36,745 nt of DNA from Methylobacter sp. (GTDB taxonomy: Bacteria; Pseudomonadota; Gammaproteobacteria; Methylococcales; Methylomonadaceae). The DNA lies in the NCBI GenBank assembly GCA_028716975.1, contig JAQUOU010000029.1, positions 1-36,745 on the forward strand, in the 5' to 3' direction. The notes under the pieces were generated by a model. The model did not search any database. It was not told the DNA's origin and was given only the letters and a program-made list of their open reading frames with translations. A program made the translations under genes and the position numbers. Below, piece after piece: positions 22,572-32,232 of the stretch. The stretch's first letter is position 1, and every line of letters begins with the position of its first letter.

Positions 22572-25286
22572 ATGCTGGGTAAGCTGGTTAAATTAGTTGT
22601 AGGGAGCCGTAACGACCGGCTAGTAAAGAGAAAAGGGAAGCTGGTTAAAAAGATCAACGCATTAGCTTCGGAGTACGAAAAGTTATCGGATGATGCATTA
22701 AAAGCAAAAACCCAGGAGTTTCGTGAGCGTCTCGCGCAGGGTGAAAAGTTGGATAACCTGATCCCGGAAGCCTTTGCAACAGTCAGGGAAGCTTCTACAA
22801 GAGTCTTCGGCATGCGTCATTTTGATGTGCAGCTTATTGGCGGGATGATTCTCCATGACGGTAAAATTGCGGAAATGAAGACCGGCGAAGGTAAAACCCT
22901 CATGGCTACGCTGGCAGCTTATTTGAATGCCTTGCCGGGCCGCGGCGTCCATGTCGTTACCGTTAATGACTATCTGGCCAAGCGCGATTCTGAATGGATG
23001 GGTAGGCTTTACAGCTTCCTGGGGCTGAGTACCGGTGTGATTATCAGTCAGATGGAGAGCGATGTAAGACGTACAGCTTATGCGTCCGACATTACCTATG
23101 GAACTAACAATGAATTTGGTTTTGATTATCTGCGCGATAATATGGCTTTTAGCCTGGAGCAGAAAGTTCAGCGGGATTTGAGCTTTGCTATTGTTGATGA
23201 GGTCGATTCCATTCTTATTGACGAAGCCAGAACGCCGCTGATTATCTCCGGTCCTACGGAAGAAAGTACCGAAATTTATATTAAAGTCAATAAGATCATA
23301 CCCTTCCTGACCAAACAGGAAAAAGAAGGCGAGCGGGGAGATTATACTGTCGATGAAAAGGTACGCCAGCTGTATTTAACCGAAGAAGGCCATGAGCGGG
23401 TTGAGCGCTTGATGGTTGAACACGGCTTGATGGTTGAAGGCAGCAGCTTGTATGACGCCTCCAATATTCGCTTGATGCATTATCTCACTGCGTCATTGCG
23501 CGGACACGTACTGTTCAAAAAAGATGTGGATTACATCGTCGCGAATAACGAAGTTATCATTGTTGATGAATTCACCGGCCGGGTAATGCCGGGACGCCGT
23601 TGGTCAGAAGGTTTGCATCAAGCCATTGAAGCCAAGGAATATGTCCCCATTCAAAATGAAAACCAGACGCTGGCTTCAATTACTTTCCAGAATTATTTCC
23701 GCTTGTACGACAAACTGTCCGGAATGACCGGAACTGCCGATACTGAAGCCTTTGAACTTAACAAGATCTATGGTCTTGAGGTTGTGGTAATTCCTACGCA
23801 TCGCCCCATGATTCGTAAAGATCTGGGTGATGTGGTTTACCTTACGGCTGACGAGAAATATATTGCCGTTGCCGAGGATATAAAAGACTGTGTACAACGG
23901 AGTCAGCCCGTTCTGGTTGGAACCACCTCCATTGAAAATTCAGAGCGGCTTTCTGAGTTATTAAAAAAACAAGGCATTAAGCACGAAGTGCTCAACGCCA
24001 AGCAACACGAGCGTGAAGCTCATATTATCCAACAGGCCGGGATGCCGGGTGCGGTAACTATCGCCACCAATATGGCGGGGCGAGGCACCGATATCGTACT
24101 GGGCGGTAATCTTGATGCGGAATTGCTGGCATTAGGAGCAGAAGCGAGTGAAGAGGAGAAGGAAAAAATACGCGGAGCCTGGCTGGACAGGCATAATCAG
24201 GTTATTGCCAATGGCGGTTTGCATGTAATTGGCTCAGAACGCCATGAATCACGCCGTATTGACAATCAATTAAGAGGGAGGTCGGGCCGGCAGGGTGATC
24301 CTGGCTCAACACGTTTTTACCTGTCATTGCAAGATGATCTGATGCGTATTTTTGCATCGGATCGTGTGGCGGGCTTAATGCAAAAATTAGGCATGGGAAA
24401 TGGCGAAGCTATCGAACATCCCTGGGTAACCCGCTCTATTGAAAATGCGCAGCGTAAGGTTGAAGGACGCAACTTTGACGTGCGTAAGGAAATTCTCGCC
24501 TATGATGACGTTGCAAATGATCAGCGTAAAGTAGTCTACGCCCAGCGTAATGAACTGATGGCGGCGAAAGAAATATCCGATATTATTACCGCAATCCGCA
24601 AAGATGTGGTTAACAACCTGATTACCCAATATATTCCGCCAAAAACCATGGTGGAACAATGGAATATTAAGGGCCTGGAAGAACATCTGCACCAGGAATT
24701 CAATGTTAAAATTCCATTGGCTAAAATGCTCGATGAAGATCACTCCCTGCAGGAAGAATCGCTTCGTACGCGGGTTATCGATATTCTGGAACAGAACCAT
24801 AAAGATAAGGAACAACAGATTACCAAGGAAGTATTACAGCATTTTGAAAAGTCAGTGATGTTGCAGGTGCTGGATAATAGCTGGAAAGAACATCTTGCGG
24901 CAATGGATTATCTGCGCCAGGGCATCCATTTTAGAGGTTATGCGCAAAAAGATCCCAAACAGGAATACAAGCGTGAAGCATTCGAAATGTTTACTAATCT
25001 GCTCGAACATATTAAATATGAAGTAATAGGAATTCTGTTTAAAGTTCAAGTCAGGCAGGAACAAGATGTTCAGGTTATAGACGAACAAAGGCAGGCGCCT
25101 AAAGAAATGCATTTTGAGCATGCTCAAGCCCCTGCCCTGGAGCAAAAAGAGCCTTCTCAACCTGTTTCCGAACCGGAAGCGGTCGAGCAGCCTTATATCA
25201 GGCACGAAAAAAAAATTGGCCGTAATGACCCCTGTCCCTGCGGCTCGGGAAAGAAGTATAAACAATGTCATGGCAAGATAAGCTAG
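22572..25286 (+). CDS. secA: Preprotein translocase ATPase SecA
   Basis: SecA drives secretory proteins through SecYEG at the inner membrane by ATP hydrolysis. The 904-residue length is normal. Visible: Walker [12 protein letters not shown] near residue 103, [10 protein letters not shown] near 133, the DEAD box [20 protein letters not shown] near 208, the preprotein cross-linking domain, [24 protein letters not shown] near 335, [16 protein letters not shown] near 497, [14 protein letters not shown] near 566, and the C-terminal SEC-C zinc motif [13 protein letters not shown], which binds SecB. ATG 22572 gives the typical start [16 protein letters not shown]. In gammaproteobacteria it often follows secM and ftsZ/lpxC; here it is isolated from that cluster. 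Confidence 0.98.
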   Translation: MLGKLVKLVVGSRNDRLVKRKGKLVKKINALASEYEKLSDDALKAKTQEFRERLAQGEKLDNLIPEAFATVREASTRVFGMRHFDVQLIGGMILHDGKIAEMKTGEGKTLMATLAAYLNALPGRGVHVVTVNDYLAKRDSEWMGRLYSFLGLSTGVIISQMESDVRRTAYASDITYGTNNEFGFDYLRDNMAFSLEQKVQRDLSFAIVDEVDSILIDEARTPLIISGPTEESTEIYIKVNKIIPFLTKQEKEGERGDYTVDEKVRQLYLTEEGHERVERLMVEHGLMVEGSSLYDASNIRLMHYLTASLRGHVLFKKDVDYIVANNEVIIVDEFTGRVMPGRRWSEGLHQAIEAKEYVPIQNENQTLASITFQNYFRLYDKLSGMTGTADTEAFELNKIYGLEVVVIPTHRPMIRKDLGDVVYLTADEKYIAVAEDIKDCVQRSQPVLVGTTSIENSERLSELLKKQGIKHEVLNAKQHEREAHIIQQAGMPGAVTIATNMAGRGTDIVLGGNLDAELLALGAEASEEEKEKIRGAWLDRHNQVIANGGLHVIGSERHESRRIDNQLRGRSGRQGDPGSTRFYLSLQDDLMRIFASDRVAGLMQKLGMGNGEAIEHPWVTRSIENAQRKVEGRNFDVRKEILAYDDVANDQRKVVYAQRNELMAAKEISDIITAIRKDVVNNLITQYIPPKTMVEQWNIKGLEEHLHQEFNVKIPLAKMLDEDHSLQEESLRTRVIDILEQNHKDKEQQITKEVLQHFEKSVMLQVLDNSWKEHLAAMDYLRQGIHFRGYAQKDPKQEYKREAFEMFTNLLEHIKYEVIGILFKVQVRQEQDVQVIDEQRQAPKEMHFEHAQAPALEQKEPSQPVSEPEAVEQPYIRHEKKIGRNDPCPCGSGKKYKQCHGKIS

Positions 25287-25402
25287 TACTCAGTCAGCTT
25301 AATTATGTCGGGTAAAGTTTTTCAATTCATCGAAAGACCTACGAGGTTTTTAAAACCTCCTAGGTCTTTGTTACATCCGTCAAATCTAAATTGACTGAGT
25401 AC
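25286..25402. repeat. 117-bp inverted-repeat element holding the secA terminator
   Basis: GTACTCAGTCA begins at 25286, the last base of the secA stop codon, and its inverted copy TGACTGAGTAC ends at 25402. In the middle, AAAGACCTACGAGGTTTT and AAAACCTCCTAGGTCTTT (25333-25350, 25352-25369) form an 18-bp stem with one mismatch. The element thus begins exactly at the end of the gene. Confidence 0.75.
25333..25372 (+). terminator. Probable secA terminator hairpin
   Basis: An 18-bp stem with a 1-base loop, the 3' arm ending GGTCTTT followed by GTTA. The T run is short, so it may act more as mRNA end protection than as a strong terminator. Confidence 0.5.
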
Positions 25403-25502
25403 CAGGGTTATGCGCCAAGTTTGCGTTTGCTTTCTCATGCGCTAGATCCGGAGGCGATTCCATTTCGAGTCCGATATTAAGCAATCAGTTTATAATTATA
25501 AT

Positions 25503-26228
25503 ATGACCGTACCATTTATCTCGACCAAATCTATTCCAGTGCGTGAACGGCTAATTATGGCACTGGATGTTTCCAGTATTCGCGAGGCACAGGCATTAGT
25601 GGAAGAACTCGGTGATTCAGTGCTTTTTTATAAAGTCGGCATGGAATTATTTATGTCGGGTGATTACTTCGGTTTTATTGAATGGTTAAAACACTGCAAT
25701 AAAAAAGTTTTCGTTGATTTAAAGTTTTTTGATGTCCCCGCCACCGTAGGTCGAGCCATCAAAGCCTTAAGCAGTAAAGGCGTTGATTTTGCGACTATCC
25801 ACGGCAATGATGCCATTATGGGGGCTGCCGTTAAAGAAAAAGGCGATCTAAACGTTTTAGCCGTTACCGCCTTAACCAGTCTGGATCGCGGCGATCTCGA
25901 TGATTTGGGCTTTAAATGCGAGGTCAGGGATTTGGTTTTATCCCGCGCAAAAAGAGCCTTGCAAATCGGCTGCGACGGCGTTGTTTCATCAGGCCTTGAA
26001 GCGCCCATGCTAAGAGCAGAACTCGATCATCGGCTATTGATCATTACTCCCGGCATCAGGCCGGTTGATAATCGCGAAGATGACGACCAGAAACGTATAG
26101 TCAGCGTAGAGAGGGCTTTTCAAAATGGAGCTGATTATATCGTCGTCGGCCGGCCTATTCGTGACGCTAATAACCGCAGGGAAATAGCTGAAAAAATTCA
26201 GCAACAAATTCTTTCGCAATTCCAGTAG
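25503..26228 (+). CDS. pyrF: Orotidine 5'-phosphate decarboxylase PyrF
   Basis: PyrF turns OMP into UMP, the last step of new pyrimidine synthesis. The 241-residue protein is of the short bacterial class (about 230-245). The catalytic signature KVFVDLKFFDVPATVGRA (Asp-Lys-Asp array) is near residues 64-81. Other landmarks are the N-terminal LIMALDVSSIREAQALVEEL, VDFATIHGN, VLAVTALTSLD, VVSSGLEAP and the phosphate-binding loop ITPGIRP with ADYIVVGRPI near the end. ATG 25503 gives a 13-residue extension before the barrel starts; an internal ATG at 25557 (MALDV) is less likely because it would cut into strand 1. Two genes follow closely (29 and 10 bp), suggesting one transcript. Confidence 0.95.
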   Translation: MTVPFISTKSIPVRERLIMALDVSSIREAQALVEELGDSVLFYKVGMELFMSGDYFGFIEWLKHCNKKVFVDLKFFDVPATVGRAIKALSSKGVDFATIHGNDAIMGAAVKEKGDLNVLAVTALTSLDRGDLDDLGFKCEVRDLVLSRAKRALQIGCDGVVSSGLEAPMLRAELDHRLLIITPGIRPVDNREDDDQKRIVSVERAFQNGADYIVVGRPIRDANNRREIAEKIQQQILSQFQ

Positions 26229-26257
26229 ATCGCTACCTGTGGTAATGTCCAGTCCTT

Positions 26258-26986
26258 ATGGAATTTGATCACTCATTTACTACCTCGTATTTAGTCGCCT
26301 TTACGATGGGTTTGATTAGCAGCATGCATTGCATAGGTATGTGTGGTTCTATTATCGGAACGCTCACATTAAGTCTCAGTCAGGAAATACGAAATAAAAA
26401 ATCACGGCTATTACCTTTTGTATTTAATTATAACTTTGGACGCATAACCAGTTACACCGTAGCCGGGGCCTTAGCCGGAATTATTCAATCGTTAATTACT
26501 TGGCCCCTGGGAGAAATTCATGGACATAGAATACTGCAATTATTATCAGCCGCTATCATGGCTGGGGCCGGGCTTTATATCGCCGGCTGGTTTCCACGCT
26601 TTGCTTATATAGAAAAAGCCGGAACTCACTTTTGGAAAATAATTGAACCTTATGGCCGTAAAATCATTCCCGTAAAAAATCTTACCCAGGCTTATCTTTT
26701 TGGCATGGTCTGGGGATGGCTGCCTTGTGGCCTGGTATATGCTGCTTTAGCCCTCGCCGTAACGGCCGGCGCAGTCAGCACAAGCGCACTAACCATGCTG
26801 GCTTTCGGATTAGGGACTTTACCTGCAGTTATGGGGGTAGGTATAATGACCGGCATATTAACGAGGTTATCCAGAATGCAACGGTTTAAGCAGGCCATTG
26901 GTCTTTTTATGCTTGCCCTTGCTGTGTTGGCCGCCCTGCCTTGGCTTAACCCCATGGCATTTACCACCCATTTAAGTAATCATTAA
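26258..26986 (+). CDS. TauE/SafE-family (DsbD-like) inner membrane protein
   Basis: The 242-residue protein has six or seven membrane segments and the two signature motifs of the family found near cbb3 oxidase genes: SSMHCIGMCGSIIG near residues 21-34 and VWGWLPCGLVYAALAL near 150-165, each with a Cys in a membrane helix. Members are labelled sulfite exporter or cytochrome c biogenesis/copper-related proteins (PF13386-like); metal or thiol transport is suspected, not proven for this branch. It lies between pyrF and the sigma-54 activator gene with short gaps, so it is co-transcribed. Nothing else for cytochrome assembly is near. Confidence 0.82.
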   Translation: MEFDHSFTTSYLVAFTMGLISSMHCIGMCGSIIGTLTLSLSQEIRNKKSRLLPFVFNYNFGRITSYTVAGALAGIIQSLITWPLGEIHGHRILQLLSAAIMAGAGLYIAGWFPRFAYIEKAGTHFWKIIEPYGRKIIPVKNLTQAYLFGMVWGWLPCGLVYAALALAVTAGAVSTSALTMLAFGLGTLPAVMGVGIMTGILTRLSRMQRFKQAIGLFMLALAVLAALPWLNPMAFTTHLSNH

Positions 26987-26996
26987 CGAGGCAGCT

Positions 26997-27953
26997 ATGG
27001 ATCATTTTAATACGATCATTGGTAAATCCCCTGCACTGGATTCCTTAATTCGTAGCGCCAAAATGGTTGCCGCTACCGATGTAACTGTACTGCTTAAGGG
27101 TGAAACAGGCACGGGTAAAGAAGTACTCGCCACCGCTATTCAAAAAGAAAGTTTACGCGCCAATAAAGTATTTATAACTCTCAATTGCGCCGCGTTGCCT
27201 GAAAGCCTGATTGAATCGGAATTATTTGGACATAAAAAGGGGTCATTCACAGGGGCTACAACCAACACCCCCGGTCTTTTTCAGGCAGCCAACGGCGGCA
27301 CCTTATTTCTCGATGAAATCAATTCGTTACCCGTTTCCATCCAGGCAAAATTATTGCGATTCCTCGATTGCGGCGAGTGTCTTGGAGTTGGAGATACCCA
27401 CCCTTATAAAGTTGATGTCCGCATTATTGCAGCGACAAACTCTGACCTGATGAAACAAATTGCCGAGGGCGAATTCAGGCGCGACTTGTTCTTCCGGTTA
27501 AATGTCGTTCCGCTGGAATTACCGCCTTTATCTCAGCGTACGGAAGATATTGAGCATTTAATTAAACACTTTATGGTTATGTTTGAAAAGGAGCATTTAA
27601 TAACTGCACCTAAATTCAGTAATCAGGCTTTAAAAATGTTAAAAACTTATAAGTGGCCCGGCAATATTCGTGAATTACGCAACCTATGTGAAAGGCTCAG
27701 TATTTTATTTGCCGGTAGAACCATTGAGCCGGAAAATCTTCCCCATGAATTTAGCCGTTACAGCAATGTTCCTGAAGCGAAAGAATTTACCCTGCCGGAA
27801 ATGGGTTTGCAGCTTGATTCCCTGGAAGCCGATTTAATTCATCAAGCGTTAAGCCGCACTAAAGGCAATCGAAGCAAATCCGCTAAATTATTGGGTTTAT
27901 CGAGGGATACCTTATTATACCGTATGCAAAAACACGGTTTGGCAACACATTAA
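26997..27953 (+). CDS. Sigma-54-dependent activator without receiver domain (PspF-like)
   Basis: The 318-residue protein starts straight at the AAA+ domain, like PspF. Visible: Walker A GETGTGKE at 35-42, the sigma-54 contact loop GSFTGA at 82-87 (Ser in place of the usual Ala), Walker B GGTLFLDEI at 100-108, DVRIIAATN near 140, RRDLFFRLNVVPLELPPL near 161, and WPGNIRELRNL near 225. The C-terminal Fis-type helix-turn-helix is LIHQALSRTKGNRSKSAKLL and GLSRDTLLYRMQKHGL. Without a sensor domain it must be controlled by a partner or by its amount. It follows the SafE-like gene by 10 bp. Its target is unknown; the sigma-54 promoter at 17687, 9 kb away, is one candidate. Confidence 0.92.
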   Translation: MDHFNTIIGKSPALDSLIRSAKMVAATDVTVLLKGETGTGKEVLATAIQKESLRANKVFITLNCAALPESLIESELFGHKKGSFTGATTNTPGLFQAANGGTLFLDEINSLPVSIQAKLLRFLDCGECLGVGDTHPYKVDVRIIAATNSDLMKQIAEGEFRRDLFFRLNVVPLELPPLSQRTEDIEHLIKHFMVMFEKEHLITAPKFSNQALKMLKTYKWPGNIRELRNLCERLSILFAGRTIEPENLPHEFSRYSNVPEAKEFTLPEMGLQLDSLEADLIHQALSRTKGNRSKSAKLLGLSRDTLLYRMQKHGLATH

Positions 27954-28060
27954 TCCAGTATAAAAAACCATTTCGAAATCTATCTGCAGGTAGGTAAATC
28001 ATAAGACAGTCAGGAAATTGCGCATACCAGACGCAGTTATAAATAGATCTTATTAGATAT

Positions 28061-28795
28061 TCAATGGCATCTTATCCATTGAGCAGTAATATTGTCGCTT
28101 TTCCCCTGAGCGCGTAACATCAGTAATCGCATCAGTTTGCCCAACTCAGCTTTACCGCTGCTTAATTGCGCTAATTGCAACAGTTCTTGTTGCTTGATAT
28201 ATTCCCAGAAACCATCGCTACAAAGAATAAAAGTTTCGCCCTTTTTAATAGCAGGGTACAGTTTGATTTCCGATTCATGCTGTTTCAGTGCATTAATGCT
28301 GCGCGTTAGTTTATTTTGTTCAGGATGCAGCGCTATATCTTGCTCAGTAATTAAGCCTTCATTTAATAATTGCTGCGGAATGGAGTGATCCAGTGTCCGC
28401 CATAAAATCTGCTGTGGATTCATCCTGTATATCCGCGAATCTCCGCAATGCGCCGTTACTACTTGCTGCTCATCCATATAAAGAATTGCACAGGTTGTGT
28501 GGGCTTTATTAGCCAATTTATCATCAGCAAATAACTTTTTTATTTCGCTGACAGCATCATCAATCCAGGCTGAAAAAGTTTCGACAGGATTGTGCGCCAT
28601 CCAGTTGATATAGGTTGGCGCAACGCCAAGCAATCCCTGACAAAAAAAACGGGACGCTTTTTCCCCGGCCTGATGCCCGCCTAAACCATCTGCGACGACG
28701 AACAGCGCATAAGAGTCGTCAATGATATATGACATATAATCTTGATTATTCTCACGATCACCTGTCGAAGTTAATTGATAAAATTCCAGTTCCAC
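28061..28795 (-). CDS. PP2C-type serine/threonine protein phosphatase
   Basis: PP2C/PPM enzymes remove phosphate from Ser/Thr with two metal ions. The 244-residue protein keeps the bacterial motifs: RENNQDYMSY near 14-23, VVADGLGGHQAGEKAS near 34-48 with the metal-binding Asp-Gly, AHCGDSRIYRM near 135, LILCSDG-type motif (FILCSDGFWEYI) near 192 and GKSDNITAQWI at the end. It starts with GTG at 28795, which directly follows the pdxJ stop (TAAGTG), so it is translationally coupled as last gene of the lepA-pdxJ cluster. In many gammaproteobacteria acpS occupies the place after pdxJ; a phosphatase here is unusual. No partner kinase is in the window. Confidence 0.88.
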   Translation of the reverse strand: MELEFYQLTSTGDRENNQDYMSYIIDDSYALFVVADGLGGHQAGEKASRFFCQGLLGVAPTYINWMAHNPVETFSAWIDDAVSEIKKLFADDKLANKAHTTCAILYMDEQQVVTAHCGDSRIYRMNPQQILWRTLDHSIPQQLLNEGLITEQDIALHPEQNKLTRSINALKQHESEIKLYPAIKKGETFILCSDGFWEYIKQQELLQLAQLSSGKAELGKLMRLLMLRAQGKSDNITAQWIRCH

Positions 28796-29554
28796 TTATT
28801 TCTCAGCATGAACTGCTTTGTATCTTGCATTTCTCATGAGCTGCTTCAGATCCTTCACAGTCTGGGCCAAGCCTGAAAATAGGGCTTGGGCGATGATTGA
28901 ATGGCCGATATTAAGCTCGACTATTTCAGGTATCCTGCATATGGCTTCAACATTATAAAAATGCAAACCATGTCCCGCATTGACTTGCAGGCCTGCACTA
29001 TGAGCATAATGCGCAGCCTGCCTGATGCGTTCCAGTTCTTCCGCTTGCTGCTGCGGATGTTTCACCTCGGCATAACGGCCTGTGTGCAACTCTACAACGG
29101 GCGCACCCGCTTTTATAGCGGCATCTATCTGGGCTTGTTCAGGCGCTATAAATAAAGACACTTCAACGCCCGCTGAAGCCAATTTATCACAGGCCCATTG
29201 CAACTGGGGCAAATTCCCGGCTACATCCAGTCCGCCTTCGGTTGTCAGTTCCTCGCGCTTCTCCGGCACCAGGCAACATGCCTGGGGTTTTACTTCCGTC
29301 GCAATTCTGATCATTTCGTCGGTTACAGCCATTTCCATATTCAACCGGGTATGAATCATATCTTTTAATAAAAAAATATCTCTATCCTGAATATGACGGC
29401 GATCTTCGCGCAAATGTGCAGTAATGCTGTCCGCACCGGCTTGCTCGGCAACCAGCGCCGCCTGAACAGGCTCAGGGTAACGGGTGCCCCTGGCCTGTCT
29501 TAGCGTGGCGACATGATCTATATTGACGCCCAGTAAGATGTGCTTTTTATCCAT
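28796..29554 (-). CDS. pdxJ: Pyridoxine 5'-phosphate synthase PdxJ
   Basis: PdxJ joins 3-amino-2-oxopropyl phosphate and 1-deoxyxylulose 5-phosphate to pyridoxine 5'-phosphate in the DXP-dependent vitamin B6 pathway. The 252-residue TIM-barrel protein has [18 protein letters not shown] near the start, [20 protein letters not shown] near 40-60, [18 protein letters not shown] near 97, [10 protein letters not shown] near 152 and [11 protein letters not shown] near 192. Its ATG overlaps the recO stop by 8 bases, and its stop touches the next start. recO-pdxJ is a common pair in gammaproteobacteria. Confidence 0.97.
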   Translation of the reverse strand: MDKKHILLGVNIDHVATLRQARGTRYPEPVQAALVAEQAGADSITAHLREDRRHIQDRDIFLLKDMIHTRLNMEMAVTDEMIRIATEVKPQACCLVPEKREELTTEGGLDVAGNLPQLQWACDKLASAGVEVSLFIAPEQAQIDAAIKAGAPVVELHTGRYAEVKHPQQQAEELERIRQAAHYAHSAGLQVNAGHGLHFYNVEAICRIPEIVELNIGHSIIAQALFSGLAQTVKDLKQLMRNARYKAVHAEK

Positions 29555-30263
29555 TTTTAGTGTGCTGCATAATTTTATTAATGACTGTCCGGCTTTTAAG
29601 CGGCTTACCCTGTAAATGAGTATCTACAACTGTTCTCATCAGTATTTTAGCTTCAGCTAAAACTTGAGGATCAGTAAGTGTGCGCATACTCATAGCCTGT
29701 AAAGTCTGTCCTGAAAAACGGCCATTCTCAGCTTCAACCGGTCCCAACTCAACATCAAATTGATATTTTTTGGAGGGATCTATGGGTATTTTATTACCGG
29801 CATCCAGTTTTAACTGCAATCCATAACCAATATTAGCCATTAGATCAAGCTCAAAAATTCGTAAGGCCGACTCTATTTTTGAAGGGTCTGACAAGCGAGA
29901 CAGACACTCTTCATAATAAGCAAATACTTCCGGGTGAGGATCGTATTTGTGCAAAAAAAAACCTATCAACTCGTTAATATAAAAGCCGCAATAGAGTCCA
30001 ACCCCTTTTAATTCAGAGAATGGCCGAGTCACTTCAACATCGGTCAGCGTCTTTAACTCTGCCTTACCCATATAGGAAATAGCCAAAGGAATAAAGGGCT
30101 GTAATAAACCTGCGGTTTTAGACTTGGCCTTCCTTACACCTTTTGCCAGCAGCGAAAGTCTGCCGAAATCTCTTGTTAATATATCAATAATCAAGCTGGT
30201 TTCACGGTATTTCCGATGCTGTAAAATAAAGGCAGGTTGTAAATAAACAGTCGTATCAGTCAT
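29547..30263 (-). CDS. recO: DNA repair protein RecO
   Basis: RecO works with RecR (and RecF) to load RecA onto SSB-coated single strands during gap repair. I start it at ATG 30263 ([19 protein letters not shown]), giving 238 residues; a start 10 codons upstream would lie deeper inside era. The N-terminal OB fold contains [20 protein letters not shown] and [10 protein letters not shown], followed by LLQPFIPL. The helical part has [20 protein letters not shown]. As in many gamma- and betaproteobacteria, the zinc-finger Cys residues of longer RecO proteins are lacking. It overlaps era by 8 bases and pdxJ by 8 bases. Confidence 0.93.
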   Translation of the reverse strand: MTDTTVYLQPAFILQHRKYRETSLIIDILTRDFGRLSLLAKGVRKAKSKTAGLLQPFIPLAISYMGKAELKTLTDVEVTRPFSELKGVGLYCGFYINELIGFFLHKYDPHPEVFAYYEECLSRLSDPSKIESALRIFELDLMANIGYGLQLKLDAGNKIPIDPSKKYQFDVELGPVEAENGRFSGQTLQAMSMRTLTDPQVLAEAKILMRTVVDTHLQGKPLKSRTVINKIMQHTKNG

Positions 30264-31137
30264 TAAAACCCAGGCTTTGTAAAGCTCGTTCATTATCTGA
30301 CCAGCCTTTTTTAACTTTAACCCAAAGCTGCAAATAAACTTTCCGGCCGATCAGTTTCTCTATATCATGCCGGGCATCCGTACCGGCTTTCTTCAGCATT
30401 TCTCCCTGCTTGCCAATAACGATATTTTTTTGGGTAAGCCGCTCCACCCAGATAATGGCATATATTTTAGTAATTTCGGGGTTCTCTTCGTAGCGTTCAA
30501 TCTCGACCGTTAATTCATAAGGGAGTTCATCTCCCAAGCGCCGGGTCAATTTTTCCCTAACGATTTCAGCCGCCAAAAAACGCTCAGGCCGGTCAGTAAC
30601 CTGATCTTCAGGATAAATCAGCTCACCTTCCGGTAATAGTTGAAATATTAAACTTTCCAGTTGCTCAAGATTGGTTTTTTTTAGGGCCGAAATGGGGATT
30701 AAATGTTCAAATGGAAATCGATGCCGCGCTTCGGCAAAAAATTTCAGGATAACATCCTTGTCTTTTACCTTATCGACTTTGTTGACCGCAAGAATAACCG
30801 GCAAGCCTGCCTGTTCCAGCTTTTTAAAGATAACTTCATCATAATCATGCCAGGATAAACCATCGATTAACCAGATTATGACATCGACACCCAGCAATGT
30901 AGTCTCGGCTGTTCTGTTTAAATACCGGTTCAGGGCTTTTTTTTCATTTTTATGCATACCGGGCGTATCCATATAGATAGCCTGCCCTGCTTCGGTGGTA
31001 TTGATACCCAGAATCCGGTGACGCGTGGTTTGCGGCTTACGAGAGGTAATGCTGATTTTCTGCTTCAGTAAGTGATTCATTAGCGTTGATTTGCCCACAT
31101 TCGGACGCCCAATCAGGGCAACAAAACCGCAATTCAT
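30256..31137 (-). CDS. era: Ribosome-assembly GTPase Era
   Basis: Era binds the 3' end of 16S rRNA and helps 30S maturation, linking it to the cell cycle. The 293-residue protein has the GTPase motifs GRPNVGKS (residues 10-17), QTTRHRILGI (switch I), DTPGMHKNEKKALNRYLNRT (switch II region), NKVDKVKDKD (G4) and ISALKKTNL (G5). The KH domain is at the C-terminus (ENPEITKIYAIIWVERL, NIVIGKQGEMLKKAGTDAR). Its ATG overlaps the rnc stop as ATGA, so both are coupled. Confidence 0.97.
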   Translation of the reverse strand: MNCGFVALIGRPNVGKSTLMNHLLKQKISITSRKPQTTRHRILGINTTEAGQAIYMDTPGMHKNEKKALNRYLNRTAETTLLGVDVIIWLIDGLSWHDYDEVIFKKLEQAGLPVILAVNKVDKVKDKDVILKFFAEARHRFPFEHLIPISALKKTNLEQLESLIFQLLPEGELIYPEDQVTDRPERFLAAEIVREKLTRRLGDELPYELTVEIERYEENPEITKIYAIIWVERLTQKNIVIGKQGEMLKKAGTDARHDIEKLIGRKVYLQLWVKVKKGWSDNERALQSLGFND

Positions 31138-31817
31138 TTACTGTCCTTATTCAATAATTCGAGCATTTGCTCTGCCGCCGACTGCTCGGCTTTTTTTCTG
31201 GAGACACCAACGCCAATACAGGATTCCCTTATTAGAGGAATTGTGCATTTAACTTTAAACGTTTGTTCGTGCGCAAGCCCTGACATGGTCTGTAAAACAT
31301 AATCAGGCAAATCCAATTTTTTGGACTGCATTAACTCCTGTAATTGGGTTTTTGGATCTTTCTGCCAATTATCCAGAGACAAACTTTGCAGTTTTTCCGC
31401 AAATATAGACTCAATCCATTGCCGGCAGGCTTCTATGCCCTGATCTATAAATAACGCGCCTACGATAGCCTCCATCGCATCGGATAAGATGGAATCACGA
31501 CGAAATCCGCCACTTTTTAGTTCACCTGAGCCCAATCGTAAATAATCGCCCAATTGATGCTTTCTGGCTAAACCTGCCAGCGAATCCTCATTCACCAGGC
31601 TTGCGCGTAACCGGCTTAAAACACCTTCACAGGCATCCGGGAATAGCTCGTACAGCTTATGGGCAATAACAAAACCTAAAATTGAATCGCCCAAAAACTC
31701 AAGGCGTTCATTATTATTTGCGCCTGCGCTTCGATGAGTTAAAGCTACGGTAAACAGCCCTGGATTCCTAAATGTCAATCCCAGCCTTTTATGTAAAACT
31801 TCCGGATTTCGTATCAC
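31134..31817 (-). CDS. rnc: Ribonuclease III
   Basis: RNase III cuts double-stranded RNA and processes rRNA precursors. The 227-residue length is standard. The signature NERLEFLGDSILGFVIA (36-52) holds the catalytic acidic residues, and DAMEAIVGALFIDQG near 112 supplies the last Glu. The double-stranded-RNA-binding domain is C-terminal (DPKTQLQELMQSKKLDLP, GVGVSRKKAEQSAAEQML). It starts with GTG at 31817, overlapping the DUF4845 gene stop by 4 bases (GTGA), and overlaps era at its end. rnc-era-recO is a conserved operon. Confidence 0.97.
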   Translation of the reverse strand: MIRNPEVLHKRLGLTFRNPGLFTVALTHRSAGANNNERLEFLGDSILGFVIAHKLYELFPDACEGVLSRLRASLVNEDSLAGLARKHQLGDYLRLGSGELKSGGFRRDSILSDAMEAIVGALFIDQGIEACRQWIESIFAEKLQSLSLDNWQKDPKTQLQELMQSKKLDLPDYVLQTMSGLAHEQTFKVKCTIPLIRESCIGVGVSRKKAEQSAAEQMLELLNKDSK

Positions 31818-32191
31818 TCCTGACCCACCTCAATAAGATCATTAAATTCGACTAAAATACTCAAATTGCCGGCAATTTTTTTAACCACTTCATACTCGAT
31901 GACTACTTTCAGGTAATTGCCGTGTTTAGTGACTTTAATATCATCCTGGGTCACATCATAGACATAATTCATATTAAATCGTTTATTCAGGCTATCCCTG
32001 ACTTCATATTCGGTTTTCGTTGCAATATCAGTGGATTTTTCAAGCGCAGCCAGCGCATTCGCTACTTTGCTGTGGTCCAGATAAATCGGCGCTATCTTGA
32101 GGACCAATAAGGTAAAAAAGGCGATCAGGCCGAGAATAAAAACGATTGAGATTAGGGTTAAACCCTGTTGACGTTTAGGCGATACATTCAT
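31814..32191 (-). CDS. DUF4845 membrane-anchored protein
   Basis: The 125-residue protein has a short basic N-terminus with RQQGLTLI, a pseudopilin-like hydrophobic helix (GLTLISIVFILGLIAFFTLL) and a small soluble domain outside the membrane. This is the DUF4845 protein found between lepB and rnc in many beta- and gammaproteobacteria; its function is not known. The N-terminus resembles type IV pilin-like signals (QGLTLI) but the usual prepilin Phe and Glu+5 are missing. It overlaps rnc by 4 bases and follows lepB by 41 bp. Confidence 0.88.
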   Translation of the reverse strand: MNVSPKRQQGLTLISIVFILGLIAFFTLLVLKIAPIYLDHSKVANALAALEKSTDIATKTEYEVRDSLNKRFNMNYVYDVTQDDIKVTKHGNYLKVVIEYEVVKKIAGNLSILVEFNDLIEVGQE

Positions 32192-32232
32192 TTTGTTTCC
32201 GGATGATTCGTGCGGTGTTTATAAAGTGTAGC

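Noticed and set aside
25333-25369. Hairpin after secA as a riboswitch
   Set aside because: It is a single long stem with a 1-base loop at the 3' end of a gene, without any aptamer-like junction.
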